Shown piece by piece: positions 49,862 to 57,332 of a DNA stretch of 64,000 nucleotides (positions within the stretch are counted from its first letter, which is position 1; every line of letters begins with the position of its first letter). The position numbers and the translations under genes were made by a program. The stretch covers positions 1-64,000 of the forward strand of contig NZ_BAABJQ010000015.1 of assembly GCF_039543385.1 (NCBI RefSeq). Direction: 5' to 3'. The DNA comes from Rugosimonospora acidiphila. GTDB lineage: Bacteria; Actinomycetota; Actinomycetes; Mycobacteriales; Micromonosporaceae. A model generated the notes under the pieces. It worked only from the letters and a program-made list of their open reading frames with translations. It made no database searches and had not been told where the DNA came from.

Positions 49862-50548
49862 GTGGCCCGAGCACGACAACCGCAGCGCGGAACGGACAGC
49901 GATGACGGGGCGGGGCAGACCGAGCAGCGTACGCACGCCGGCGGCCGGCCCCGGGACGCGGCCATCGACCAGGCCATCATCGACGCCACGCGTGATCGAC
50001 TCGTCCGCGACGGCTACTCGAGGATGACGATCGGCGACATCGTCGCCGACGCCAATGTGACCCGACCCACGCTGTATCGCCGTTGGGGCAACAAGTTCGA
50101 CCTGGTGGTCGACGCGATCGACTACGGATTCCGCATGCACCGGGACCTGTACGCCTTCGACCCGTCCGAACTCCAGCCGCGCGAGGCTCTCGTCGAGGCC
50201 GTCCGCCGGCTCGACCCCGCCTACTTCAATCCCGACGCCATGGTGCTGGCGGCCAACTTCGGCGGCGAGGCGATCCGCACCCCGGAACTGCTCGCGATGC
50301 TGCGCGAGCACGCCATCGAGCCCCGGGTCGCACTGCTGGCGGAGGTGCTCACGCACCTGCGGGAGCGCGGCGCGGTCAAGGCCGACCTCGACACCGGCAT
50401 GATCTCGATGATGTGCATCGGCAGCTACTTCGCCGCGTTCTACCGCGGCGAGGCGAAGGAGGACATTCCCGAGCGCGTGGTGGCCCTGTTGTGGCCCGCC
50501 ATCTGCGCGACACCCCGGCGGCGCTCCACCACCCGAACCCCGGACTGA
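49862..50548 (+). CDS. TetR-family transcriptional regulator
   Basis: Regulator of 228 residues. GTG at 49862 follows GAGGTG. After a charged N-terminal tail, the DNA-binding domain reads IIDATRDRLVRDGYSRMTIG then DIVADANVTRPTLYRRWGNK (~40-80), followed by a helical ligand domain with a TetR_C-like pattern. The two matching palindromes in the divergent gap indicate that it represses both itself and the transketolase operon. Confidence 0.92.
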   Translation: MARARQPQRGTDSDDGAGQTEQRTHAGGRPRDAAIDQAIIDATRDRLVRDGYSRMTIGDIVADANVTRPTLYRRWGNKFDLVVDAIDYGFRMHRDLYAFDPSELQPREALVEAVRRLDPAYFNPDAMVLAANFGGEAIRTPELLAMLREHAIEPRVALLAEVLTHLRERGAVKADLDTGMISMMCIGSYFAAFYRGEAKEDIPERVVALLWPAICATPRRRSTTRTPD

Positions 50549-50579
50549 CCCGGACGGACGGCTCCATCGCGCGGCCCGC

Positions 50580-51095
50580 TCACCGGTCCCGGGCCTTCCC
50601 ATCGAACTTGCCCGCGACCGCGTGGTCGGTGTCGGTCACCCGCCCCGTCTCGATGACCTGCTTCAGCCTGCGCAGGTTCGCGGCCACCTCCGCCGCGGGC
50701 GGCTTGCCCACCAGGGCCAGCGCGCCGCGGCCCAGCCCGCCGAACGGCGTGTTGAGCACCTCGCGCACCCGGGTGCCGTCCGAGTCGGGGGCCGGGCTGA
50801 AGTGGACGGTCCAGTACGTCCGCACACCGGGTGGCGACGTCGTCTCGTACCGGATCAGCTCGTTCGCACGCTCCTCGGTGAGCCTGATCGTGGACTTCAG
50901 CCGGACGCCGAGCGGACCCTCGATGGTCCACCGGAACGTCGTCGCGCCGAGTTGCTGGATGGCCATGACGTCGCCCAGGAAGCGGGGCAGGTTCCGGAAG
51001 TCGCGGTAGAAGTCGAAGACGTCCGCGACGGGACGCCCGATGGTGACCGTCGCCTCGACGCCGCTGTCGTGCAGAACGAGTGATGGCTGGCGCAT
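50580..51095 (-). CDS. SRPBCC-family protein (polyketide cyclase/START-like)
   Basis: Soluble protein of 171 residues. It has the SRPBCC pattern: VEATVTIGRPVADVFDFYRDFRNLPRFLGDV, then alternating strands TTFRWTIEGPLGVRLKSTIR and a long C-terminal helix AAEVAANLRRLKQVIETG, typical of cyclase/dehydrase and coenzyme Q-binding relatives that bind hydrophobic ligands. The ATG at 51095 is preceded by GGAGACAG. Convergent with the TetR gene; no partner nearby. Confidence 0.82.
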   Translation of the reverse strand: MRQPSLVLHDSGVEATVTIGRPVADVFDFYRDFRNLPRFLGDVMAIQQLGATTFRWTIEGPLGVRLKSTIRLTEERANELIRYETTSPPGVRTYWTVHFSPAPDSDGTRVREVLNTPFGGLGRGALALVGKPPAAEVAANLRRLKQVIETGRVTDTDHAVAGKFDGKARDR

Positions 51096-51417
51096 GGCTG
51101 TCTCCGACAGGTCCTCGTGAACCGCTCGCGACGTGCCGACGACCCTACCGGCCGATCGCGAGCGGCTGATCGCGTTGTGGCCCGTCGGAGTCGACGGATG
51201 CTCGGCGGGCGTGTCCAGCGTGGGCACGCCTGCTGCCAAGCCTAGGCAGTGCGCCGGGCGGCGGGACACCGAACGCCGAAGACGCGGAGCGACGCGTCGA
51301 CGCGCCCCGGGCCGGTGCCGGCCCGGCCAACCGGCGACCGGCTCCGGTAGGTCGATCGGGTGAATGCCCGGCCGCCAACGGGGTAGAGCCGCCGCAGCAG
51401 GCCGAAGGGAGCGGATC
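51096..51417. other. intergenic, nothing recognised
   Basis: About 320 bases between the SRPBCC start and the divergent membrane-protein start. I see no coding pattern, terminator or clear palindrome beyond short GC-rich matches; it must hold the promoters of both flanking genes. Confidence 0.5.
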
Positions 51418-52110
51418 GTGGCGGAGTCGTGGCCGACCGGGCCGAGAACGGGCCGCATTTCCGACCGCGCCTGGCCGGTACGCGTGGACGGCGGAACAGG
51501 GAATGGTCCCGACGGTAGCGCCCTCGCGTCCGCGCGACGCGACCGTCCCACCGGGCCCCGGACCGGACCGGCCGGCGGGCGGCCGCTGACCAGGCTGACC
51601 GTGGCCGGCCTGACGGCACATGTCGTGTTCGAACTGGGAGCCGGCGTCGGTATGCCGCTCGCCTCGGTGCTCGGACCGGTCGCCACGCCGAGCCTCTGGG
51701 CGCTGACCACGGGATGCGTGTGGCGGATCGCGGGCGCCGAGCACGCCATCGCCGACGCGCTGTCGGCGATGGTCAACGGCTTCGGGATCGCCGCCGTAAC
51801 GGCCCATCTGGGTGGCTGGCCGACCCGCCGTACGCGGATCGGGCTGCCCTGGTTGACGGAGTGCGAGGGGCTCGGGTCCGAGCTGATGCCCCTCTACAAC
51901 ACGACCCTTTACCTGTCCGGCGTCACGGCACTGCTCGCCCTGATCCGGGAGAAGCGCACCACCGGCCCGCGCCTGCCGGCGGCCATGCTCGGGCTGGTGC
52001 CGGTGCTCATCGCGTTCCAGCACTGGGAGCACCGTCGGCTGCGCCGGCAGGCGCACACCCGCCCCGGCTGGTGGACCCGCCGGCTGCGGCGCCTGGAACC
52101 CATCCCGTGA
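51418..52110 (+). CDS. membrane protein, hypothetical
   Basis: 230 residues from a GTG at 51418 with AAGGGAG upstream; an ATG at 51364 adds 18 low-complexity residues. After a ~50-residue Arg/Pro/Gly-rich head come hydrophobic segments at about 55-75 (LTVAGLTAHVVFELGAGVGM), 80-100, 115-130, 160-178 and 190-207, and a very basic tail. It is recognisable as a type of actinobacterial membrane protein without known function. The basic ends suggest cytoplasmic termini. Confidence 0.6.
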   Translation: MAESWPTGPRTGRISDRAWPVRVDGGTGNGPDGSALASARRDRPTGPRTGPAGGRPLTRLTVAGLTAHVVFELGAGVGMPLASVLGPVATPSLWALTTGCVWRIAGAEHAIADALSAMVNGFGIAAVTAHLGGWPTRRTRIGLPWLTECEGLGSELMPLYNTTLYLSGVTALLALIREKRTTGPRLPAAMLGLVPVLIAFQHWEHRRLRRQAHTRPGWWTRRLRRLEPIP

Positions 52111-52240
52111 CGCCACGGCGCGCCGGGTGCGCCACGACCGCCGCGCAGTTGCCGGGGTGCGGGGCGCCCGGAAGAAGTCGATCCGCGGTGCGAGGCGCCC
52201 GGCTGCGCCACCGGTTGCCGCCCTCTGCGATCCTTGGCGA

Positions 52241-52960
52241 ATGCCGATGCCCCGATTCGTGAACGAGATGTCGCGGTGGCGGCCGAGCGCGAAAACGCGA
52301 CGCTGGCTGCGGCGTGGCGTGGTGGGCGCGGCGGCCGTCGTGGTGCTCGGCATGGTCGCCACGGTGGCCAGCGTGGCCTGGGTACGGGCCGGCGCCCGGG
52401 GACACATCTTCGACAAGGCGGACGTCCCCGCCGCACCGGTCGCACTGGTGCTCGGCGCCCAGGTCGACGCGGACGGGAAGCCGTCCCCGTTCCTGGCCGC
52501 CCGCCTGGAACTCGCCCGGGAGCTGTTCGTCGCCGGCAAGGTCAAGGTAATCCTGGTCTCGGGCGACCACATGCACTGGGACTACGACGAGCCGGACGCG
52601 ATGCGCGACTGGCTCCTCGCGCACGGTGTGCCGGACGGGAAGATCGTGCGGGACTACGCCGGCTTCGACACGTACGACTCGTGCGCGCGAGCCAAGCGCA
52701 TCTTCGGGGTCACGCGGGCGACCGTGGTGACCCAGACCTACCACGTGCCGCGGGCGGTCACCCTGTGCCGCAGGCTCGGCCTGGACGTGAACGGCGTCGG
52801 CGACGACACCGTCAAGCGGTACCGCACACCGTGGCGCGACAGCTCCATCCGCGAGTACGGGGCCTGCGTCAAGGCGGTGCTCGACGTGGTGTCCGGTCGC
52901 GACCCGGCCCTGCTCGGCCGCCACGAGACCGGAGTCCAGGACGCGCTGCGCCGCGGGTGA
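52241..52960 (+). CDS. SanA/YdcF-family (DUF218) membrane-anchored protein
   Basis: 239 residues: one membrane helix (~24-48, GVVGAAAVVVLGMVATVASVAW) and a DUF218 domain with VALVLGAQVDADGKPSPFLA, VSGDH, YDSCARAKRIFGV and TQTYHVPRAVTLCRRLGLDV. SanA proteins contribute to envelope barrier function (vancomycin exclusion at high temperature in E. coli). The ATG at 52241 has a poor ribosome site; ATGs at 52247 and 52268 are alternatives. Confidence 0.88.
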   Translation: MPMPRFVNEMSRWRPSAKTRRWLRRGVVGAAAVVVLGMVATVASVAWVRAGARGHIFDKADVPAAPVALVLGAQVDADGKPSPFLAARLELARELFVAGKVKVILVSGDHMHWDYDEPDAMRDWLLAHGVPDGKIVRDYAGFDTYDSCARAKRIFGVTRATVVTQTYHVPRAVTLCRRLGLDVNGVGDDTVKRYRTPWRDSSIREYGACVKAVLDVVSGRDPALLGRHETGVQDALRRG

Positions 52961-53007
52961 GCCTGCCCGACCCGTCCCGATCGCGGTAGCCGCGCCTCGA
53001 CCACGGC

Positions 53008-53045
53008 GGTCGGGCCGGCCCGAGGTGTCCCGGGACGGCCCGACC
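53008..53045. terminator. hairpin terminator between convergent genes
   Basis: 9-bp perfect stem GGTCGGGCC with GGCCCGACC around a 20-base GC-rich loop, after the SanA-like gene and before the xylanase end. Confidence 0.5.
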
Positions 53046-53071
53046 GGTGGTGGCTGTTCGCGCTCGTACGG

Positions 53072-54157
53072 TCAGGGACTCGTGCAGCTGATGCCGCTGA
53101 GCGTCTGCGAACCGTCCCCGTTGCCGGTGTACCCGAACGAGGTCGAGGCGCCCGCCCCGATGGTGCCGTTGTAGGAGGCGTTCTTGACGGTGACCGCCCC
53201 GCTCGTACCGCTGTTCACGCCGTTCCACAGGCTGGTGATGCTCTGCCCGCCGGCCAGTGGAAGGTGGACGGTCCAACCGTTGAGTGTGGACGATCCGCTG
53301 TTGGCCACGACCACGTTGGCCTGGAAGCCGCCCGTCCAGCTGCTGACCACCGAGTAGGTGGCGCGGCAGCCGCCGCCACCCGGGTTGGTCGGCGGAGTCG
53401 TCGTCGGTGGCGGGTTCGTCGGCGGCCTGGTGGTGGGTGGGGCCGTCGTCGGCGGCGGGGCGGAGCCGCCGAGCGTGATGTTGGAGTTGCCGCTGCTCTG
53501 GTACCCCTCGGTGGCAATGATCATGTAGTTGAAGTTGCCGAGGTTCATGCCGTAGCGGGCCCAGGCGTCGAAGTGGTTGCCGGTCGTGATGGTGCCGCCG
53601 GTGCGCTTGCTCTGCCGGACGCTCCAGTACTGGTTGAACGTCGCGGTGCCCTGGATGGACGGCTCGTTGTACCGCGTCGTCTCGTAGATGTCGTACGTGC
53701 CACCGTCGCTGGTGACCGTGCCCTTGTAGGTACCCGTGGGCCGGTAGGTGCCGTAGTTGTCGACGATGTAGTACTCCACGAGCGGGTTGGTCGTCCACCC
53801 GTACAGCGACAGGTACGCGTTGCCGGACGGGTTGAAGCTGCCCGAGTAGTTCACGCTCATCCGCCCACCGGTGGCCCAACCCTTACCGGCGACGAAGTTC
53901 CCGACGTTGCTCCACGAGGTGCTGTAGGCACCGCCGGTACCCAGGCTCATCGAGACCGACCCGCTGCCGGCGGTCCAGAACGAATAGAAGTAGCCGTTGT
54001 TCGTGCCCGTTTGATTCGAGGTGACGATCGTGTCGGCGTTGGCGATGCCGGGCAGGATCGCCACGGCGGCGACCAGCGCCGCGGCGCAGACGCCGCCGAG
54101 GAGCAGCCTCGTCCGGCCGCGTCTGCGGCTTGCCGGACGGGCGGGGACGTCGTTCAT
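53072..54157 (-). CDS. secreted GH11 endo-1,4-beta-xylanase with CBM2
   Basis: Extracellular xylanase of 361 residues. The ATG at 54157 follows AGGAGG. A signal peptide (1-~42, ending in ANA) precedes a GH11 jelly-roll domain (~43-228) with the nucleophile Glu in PLVEYYIVDNYG and the acid/base Glu in IATEGYQSSG. A Pro/Thr linker (~232-262) joins a C-terminal CBM2 (~263-361, starting GCRATYSVVSSWTGGFQA). It cuts internal xylan bonds while bound to cellulose or xylan. A palindromic operator lies 120-150 bases upstream. Confidence 0.96.
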   Translation of the reverse strand: MNDVPARPASRRRGRTRLLLGGVCAAALVAAVAILPGIANADTIVTSNQTGTNNGYFYSFWTAGSGSVSMSLGTGGAYSTSWSNVGNFVAGKGWATGGRMSVNYSGSFNPSGNAYLSLYGWTTNPLVEYYIVDNYGTYRPTGTYKGTVTSDGGTYDIYETTRYNEPSIQGTATFNQYWSVRQSKRTGGTITTGNHFDAWARYGMNLGNFNYMIIATEGYQSSGNSNITLGGSAPPPTTAPPTTRPPTNPPPTTTPPTNPGGGGCRATYSVVSSWTGGFQANVVVANSGSSTLNGWTVHLPLAGGQSITSLWNGVNSGTSGAVTVKNASYNGTIGAGASTSFGYTGNGDGSQTLSGISCTSP

Positions 54158-54279
54158 GTGCGTAGTTCCTCCTCATGAGGACTGGCGGCCGGGCCAGGCG
54201 GGGCGACGCGACCCGGCTGGGCCGTCGCTGGCCGGGTACGGGTCACCGCGGGCCGGCGGGTCCGGAGCGGGTGAGACGT

Positions 54280-54305
54280 ATCGACAGTTGTCGAAGTCTG
54301 TCGAT
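54280..54305. promoter_or_regulatory. palindromic operator upstream of the xylanase
   Basis: ATCGACAG, ten bases, CTGTCGAT: perfect 8-bp inverted half-sites. The inner CGACAGTTGTCG (54282-54293) is itself palindromic. A further CGACAG follows at about 54309. The TCGACA half-site also occurs in the GH12 palindrome. Confidence 0.7.
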
Positions 54306-54402
54306 AGGCGACAGTATTGGGCCGCCTTCGTCGCGATGTCAACAGTTCCCGGAAAGATTGCGGAACCGGTGTCCGCCCCAGGGAATCCCCAGGAGAACAT
54401 CC

Positions 54403-54546
54403 ATGCTGTTCAACGGCTTGCCTTCGGGCGGATGGGCGCCGGATGCGCCGGTCACCGATGCCGAATCGACTTCGGTGCTACCGGAAGTTTCGGAGGGCTT
54501 CCGGGGTCATGGCCGGAGTCTGGCGCAGGGGCCCACGGAGGCATGA
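54403..54546 (+). CDS. short open frame, 47 residues, unknown
   Basis: Starts MLFNGLPSGGWAPDAPVTDA with a strong ribosome site (CCAGGAG) upstream. The surrounding 54.3-54.5 kb stretch is less GC-rich than its neighbours. No family recognised; may be a remnant or a real small protein. The rest of the gap between the xylanase and the protease (54158-54766) shows no other gene. Confidence 0.3.
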   Translation: MLFNGLPSGGWAPDAPVTDAESTSVLPEVSEGFRGHGRSLAQGPTEA

Positions 54547-54766
54547 AGGAGCGGGGCACGCCCGGTTCGCCACCGGGTCGGCCCATGGTCGTCGGCGCCG
54601 CTCAACGGCGAGGACGCGGCCCCGTCCGGCTGCCCGGTTCTACGCCTCCCGCGAGGCGCCATCGCCGCAGGGCCTCACAGGGCCTCGTCATCGCCGTGCC
54701 GCCGTCGCCGCCGAGCGTCCCGTCGCCGCGATGCTGCCGCTGCCGCCGCGCGGCCGTCGCTGCGGC

Positions 54767-55636
54767 TCAGCAGCCGTCGCTGCCGGGCTCCGGCAGGACA
54801 TCGGGCCTCGCGCCGCGCGCCGCCCGCTCATAAAGCGCGAAGGTGTCGGCGCCGAAGCGGGGGCTGTAGGACGTGTAGTCGACGCAGCCGCCCTGGTGCA
54901 GGCCGCCGATCAGACCCACCACCGCCTGGGATCGGCCGTTCCCGGCAAGCCAACCCGAACCGCTGGTACCGCCGACATATCCGCCGCAGTCGAACGCCGG
55001 GTAGCCGTCGAACGCGTAGGTCGGCACGGTGCAGGTGATGGGCTTGTCGTCGATGCCGTGCGGGTACGAGACGATGCGCACGCGCTCGCCGGGACGCGGG
55101 GCCGGTGCCAGCGAATATCCGCGCACCACGTCACCGAGGCGCACCGTGCGCCCGCCGCGCCGTTGCGGGGCGATTCGCAGGAACGCGTAGTCGTGCTGAG
55201 GGTCCTGTGTGGACAGCCAGTGCGGGTCCACGTAGGCGCCGGTGACCTGCCACACCCCGTACGGGGTCTTGCCGTCGTGGTACCCCGGTGCGAACAGGGC
55301 GCCCCGGCCGTCGCCGGACAGGCAGTGCGCCGCGGTCAGCACCAGGTCCTGCCCGGGGCTGCTGATGACGTCGCCGGTGCAGGAGTGCGGCGAGGATGTC
55401 CCGGCAAGGAACAGCGCGCCGACGCCGGGCACCCCGTTGAAGGTGCGCGCGGCGGGAATCGGCTGTGCGCTGGCAGCGGGCTGCCCGCTCGCGGTGGGCT
55501 GAGCACCCGGGCCGGGCTGGCCGGCGGCGGCCGGCACCGCGGTGCCGATCAGCGCGAACCCGGCCGCGCCGGCGGCCAGCATGACGGACAGTCGCCGGCG
55601 CCGGGCCGACGCGTACTCTCTCATCTCCGCGAACAC
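54767..55636 (-). CDS. secreted trypsin-like serine protease
   Basis: Exported S1-type protease of 289 residues with a signal peptide (~1-38, ending AAA) and a Gln/Pro/Ala pro-region. The catalytic triad is visible: His in LVLTAAHCL, Asp in PQHDYAFLRI and Ser in GGTSGSGWLAG. The glutamyl-endopeptidase-like GTSGSG form and SCTGDVI start suggest the V8/secreted actinobacterial branch. The GTG at 55636 is preceded by a promoter whose -10 box ends six bases before it, so the transcript is probably leaderless. An internal ATG at 55624 lacks proper spacing. Confidence 0.9.
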   Translation of the reverse strand: MFAEMREYASARRRRLSVMLAAGAAGFALIGTAVPAAAGQPGPGAQPTASGQPAASAQPIPAARTFNGVPGVGALFLAGTSSPHSCTGDVISSPGQDLVLTAAHCLSGDGRGALFAPGYHDGKTPYGVWQVTGAYVDPHWLSTQDPQHDYAFLRIAPQRRGGRTVRLGDVVRGYSLAPAPRPGERVRIVSYPHGIDDKPITCTVPTYAFDGYPAFDCGGYVGGTSGSGWLAGNGRSQAVVGLIGGLHQGGCVDYTSYSPRFGADTFALYERAARGARPDVLPEPGSDGC

Positions 55637-55642
55637 ATCGAT

Positions 55643-55670
55643 AGCGTACGCGCATGATCGACAACGTCAA
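55643..55670 (-). promoter_or_regulatory. leaderless promoter of the protease gene
   Basis: Minus-strand TTGACG (55670-55665), 16-base spacer, TACGCT (55648-55643), then six bases to the GTG at 55636. Several TCGAC-type inverted repeats lie just upstream (55690-55735). Confidence 0.65.
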
Positions 55671-55730
55671 CAGTTCGCCGAATCTCGACGTGTCGACGTC
55701 ACGGATTGCGCCATACGTCGTCGACATCGA

Positions 55731-55937
55731 TCAGGATGTGGGCGGCTTCGTGGCCGTTATCGCGGTGTGTTGGCGGGACAGGTCGACGGTGATGCTCTGC
55801 CGGCCGAGCAGCTCCCGGTGCCCCTTGCGGGCCCAGAACTCGCCGTAGACGCGCACCTTCGCGGATAGGCTGGCGGCGTTCCGCCATGGCGCCAGGCCGC
55901 CGTGCGCCTCGACGACGAAGTCAAGCAGGTCTGGCAT
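55731..55937 (-). pseudogene. truncated conserved hypothetical protein (N-terminal 68 residues)
   Basis: The frame starts MPDLLDFVVEAHGGLAPWRN with GGAG upstream. This opening matches the start of a conserved bacterial family of about 250 residues with no assigned function (LLDFVVEAHGGL then a beta-rich lipoprotein-carrier-like body). Here the reading frame ends after 68 codons, and I find no continuation in other frames, so the gene is broken by deletion. Confidence 0.5.
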
Positions 55938-56227
55938 GACCGGTTCTCTCCGTACGCGGCCGGGCGGCCCGCGCTCTCGGCCCACCCGGGTGGCCGCGGC
56001 GACGAGGAGCAGCCGAGCGGAACGAACGGCGACGCGTCCGCCACCAGGGTATCGGCGGCCCCGGCTCCCGCCGTCCGAATCGGCGTACCGTCGGCCGGTT
56101 GGGTGACCACCGCCCGCCCGATACGCGTTTACCGCGCGTCGGCTCGGGAAGAGGCTGCATCGTCGTGGCCTCGACCGGCGCATGCCCCGTCAATCGGGAT
56201 GCGACACCGCGGAAAGGAGCGGGAGAC

Positions 56228-56833
56228 ATGCCGGGTGCGCAAGGGCTCCGCACGGAGCACCCGATGGTGCGCCTGGACATCCCCACCGGGATGCCCTTCG
56301 ACGCGTTCATCACCGCCTTCGAACGGGCGGCCCCCGTGTTCGACTCGGGGGCCGCGCTACGGGCCGGTCAGTCCAAAGAAGGTCAATCCAAAGGCGGTGG
56401 TCAGTCGGGAGGCGGTGGTCAGTCGAGAGGCGGTGGTCAGTCCACGGACGGTTGGCACGATTTCCAGGCGGCGGTGGCGGCCAATGCCCCGAACGAGCTG
56501 ATGATCTTTGGAAAGGTCGAAGCGACAGCGGTCATGGCGATCGCCGGGCACCAGACAAAATCCACCGAGTACCTGTTGGGCAATCCGGTGACCGCCGAGA
56601 GCATGTTCCGCTACCACCCGGCGTCCATGCTCTACGCGCCGCTGCGCATCCTGGTGCACAGCGACGACAACGACTGCGCCATCTTCACCCTGGACCAGCC
56701 GAGCGTCGCGTTCGGCGGGTTCGGCATCGCGCAGATCACCGAGGTTGGCGTCGGCCTCGATCGCAAGGTGGCCAACCTCCTCAGGCTGATCGGCGTCGAA
56801 CCACCCGAGGCGCTGGCCGGTCCCGCCGAGTGA
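56228..56833 (+). CDS. DUF302-like protein with Gly-Gln-Ser repeat insert
   Basis: 201 residues from the ATG at 56228 (AAGGAG upstream). Residues ~1-45 and ~75-201 form one domain (TEYLLGNPVTAESMFRYHPA, then LRILVHSDDNDCAIFTLDQP) that resembles DUF302 proteins, small soluble proteins of unknown function, some heme- or ligand-linked. Residues ~46-72 are a low-complexity run of Gly-Gln-Ser units coded by an 18-bp DNA repeat, apparently a loop expansion. No partner genes are evident. Confidence 0.55.
   Translation: MPGAQGLRTEHPMVRLDIPTGMPFDAFITAFERAAPVFDSGAALRAGQSKEGQSKGGGQSGGGGQSRGGGQSTDGWHDFQAAVAANAPNELMIFGKVEATAVMAIAGHQTKSTEYLLGNPVTAESMFRYHPASMLYAPLRILVHSDDNDCAIFTLDQPSVAFGGFGIAQITEVGVGLDRKVANLLRLIGVEPPEALAGPAE
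56366..56443. repeat. 9/18-bp tandem repeat in the DUF302-like gene
   Basis: GGTGGTCAGTCGGGAGGC-type units, about four copies, in frame, coding for Gly/Gln/Ser. Confidence 0.85.
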
Positions 56834-56861
56834 ACCGGCCCGCCAGGGTCAGTCTCCTCTG

Positions 56862-57332
56862 TTAGCCGCGGACCGCGGCGCCGGCCGCCTGCGCGGGCGG
56901 CCATTCGTCGGGCGTCGCCACAGCGTGCCCGGCGTGCCCGGCGTGCCCGGCGTGCCCGGCGTGCCGGCGTGCTCGGCGTGCCGGCGTGCTCGGCGTGCTG
57001 ATGGTGGCGCGGCACCAGCAGTGCGGCCAGCGCGGCGACGAGGCAGACGCCGCCGAGTGCCGCGAACCCGTAGGTGTAGCCGCTCTCGGTCGGCAGGCCC
57101 GCAGGTACCGGCCGTTGCGCCGCACCCCCACCACACCGCTCTCGCGCAGGCTGCGCCAGTGGTGGGTAGCGGTGGACTTGGGCACGTCCGACAGCAGCTC
57201 ACCGCAGCTGTACTGGTAGGCACCCCCGACCGCCAGGCGGGCCACCACCCGCAGTCGAATCGGGTTCGACAGCGCCTCGAGGACACTCGGAAGGTCCAAC
57301 TGCTCCCGGGTGGGCTGCGGCAGGGCTGTCAT
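56862..57332 (-). pseudogene. ArsR-family regulator fused out of frame to an MFS transporter tail
   Basis: The first ~79 codons form a good ArsR winged helix domain (PSVLEALSNPIRLRVVARLA, then KSTATHHWRSLRESGVVGVR and RNGRYLR). After that the frame turns into low-complexity Ala/Arg/His. In another minus-strand frame, starting right at the break (~57100), the DNA reads GLPTESGYTYGFAALGGVCL then VAALAALLVPR, the typical last helix of an MFS transporter. ArsR genes next to MFS genes are common, so a deletion has probably removed the end of the regulator and most of the transporter. The 156-residue frame may still give a DNA-binding protein. Confidence 0.6.
56924..56999. repeat. 9-bp tandem repeat in the ArsR/MFS remnant
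   Basis: Unit CGTGCCCGG, four perfect copies then degenerate ones; encodes His-Ala-Gly repeats in the ArsR frame. Confidence 0.85.
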
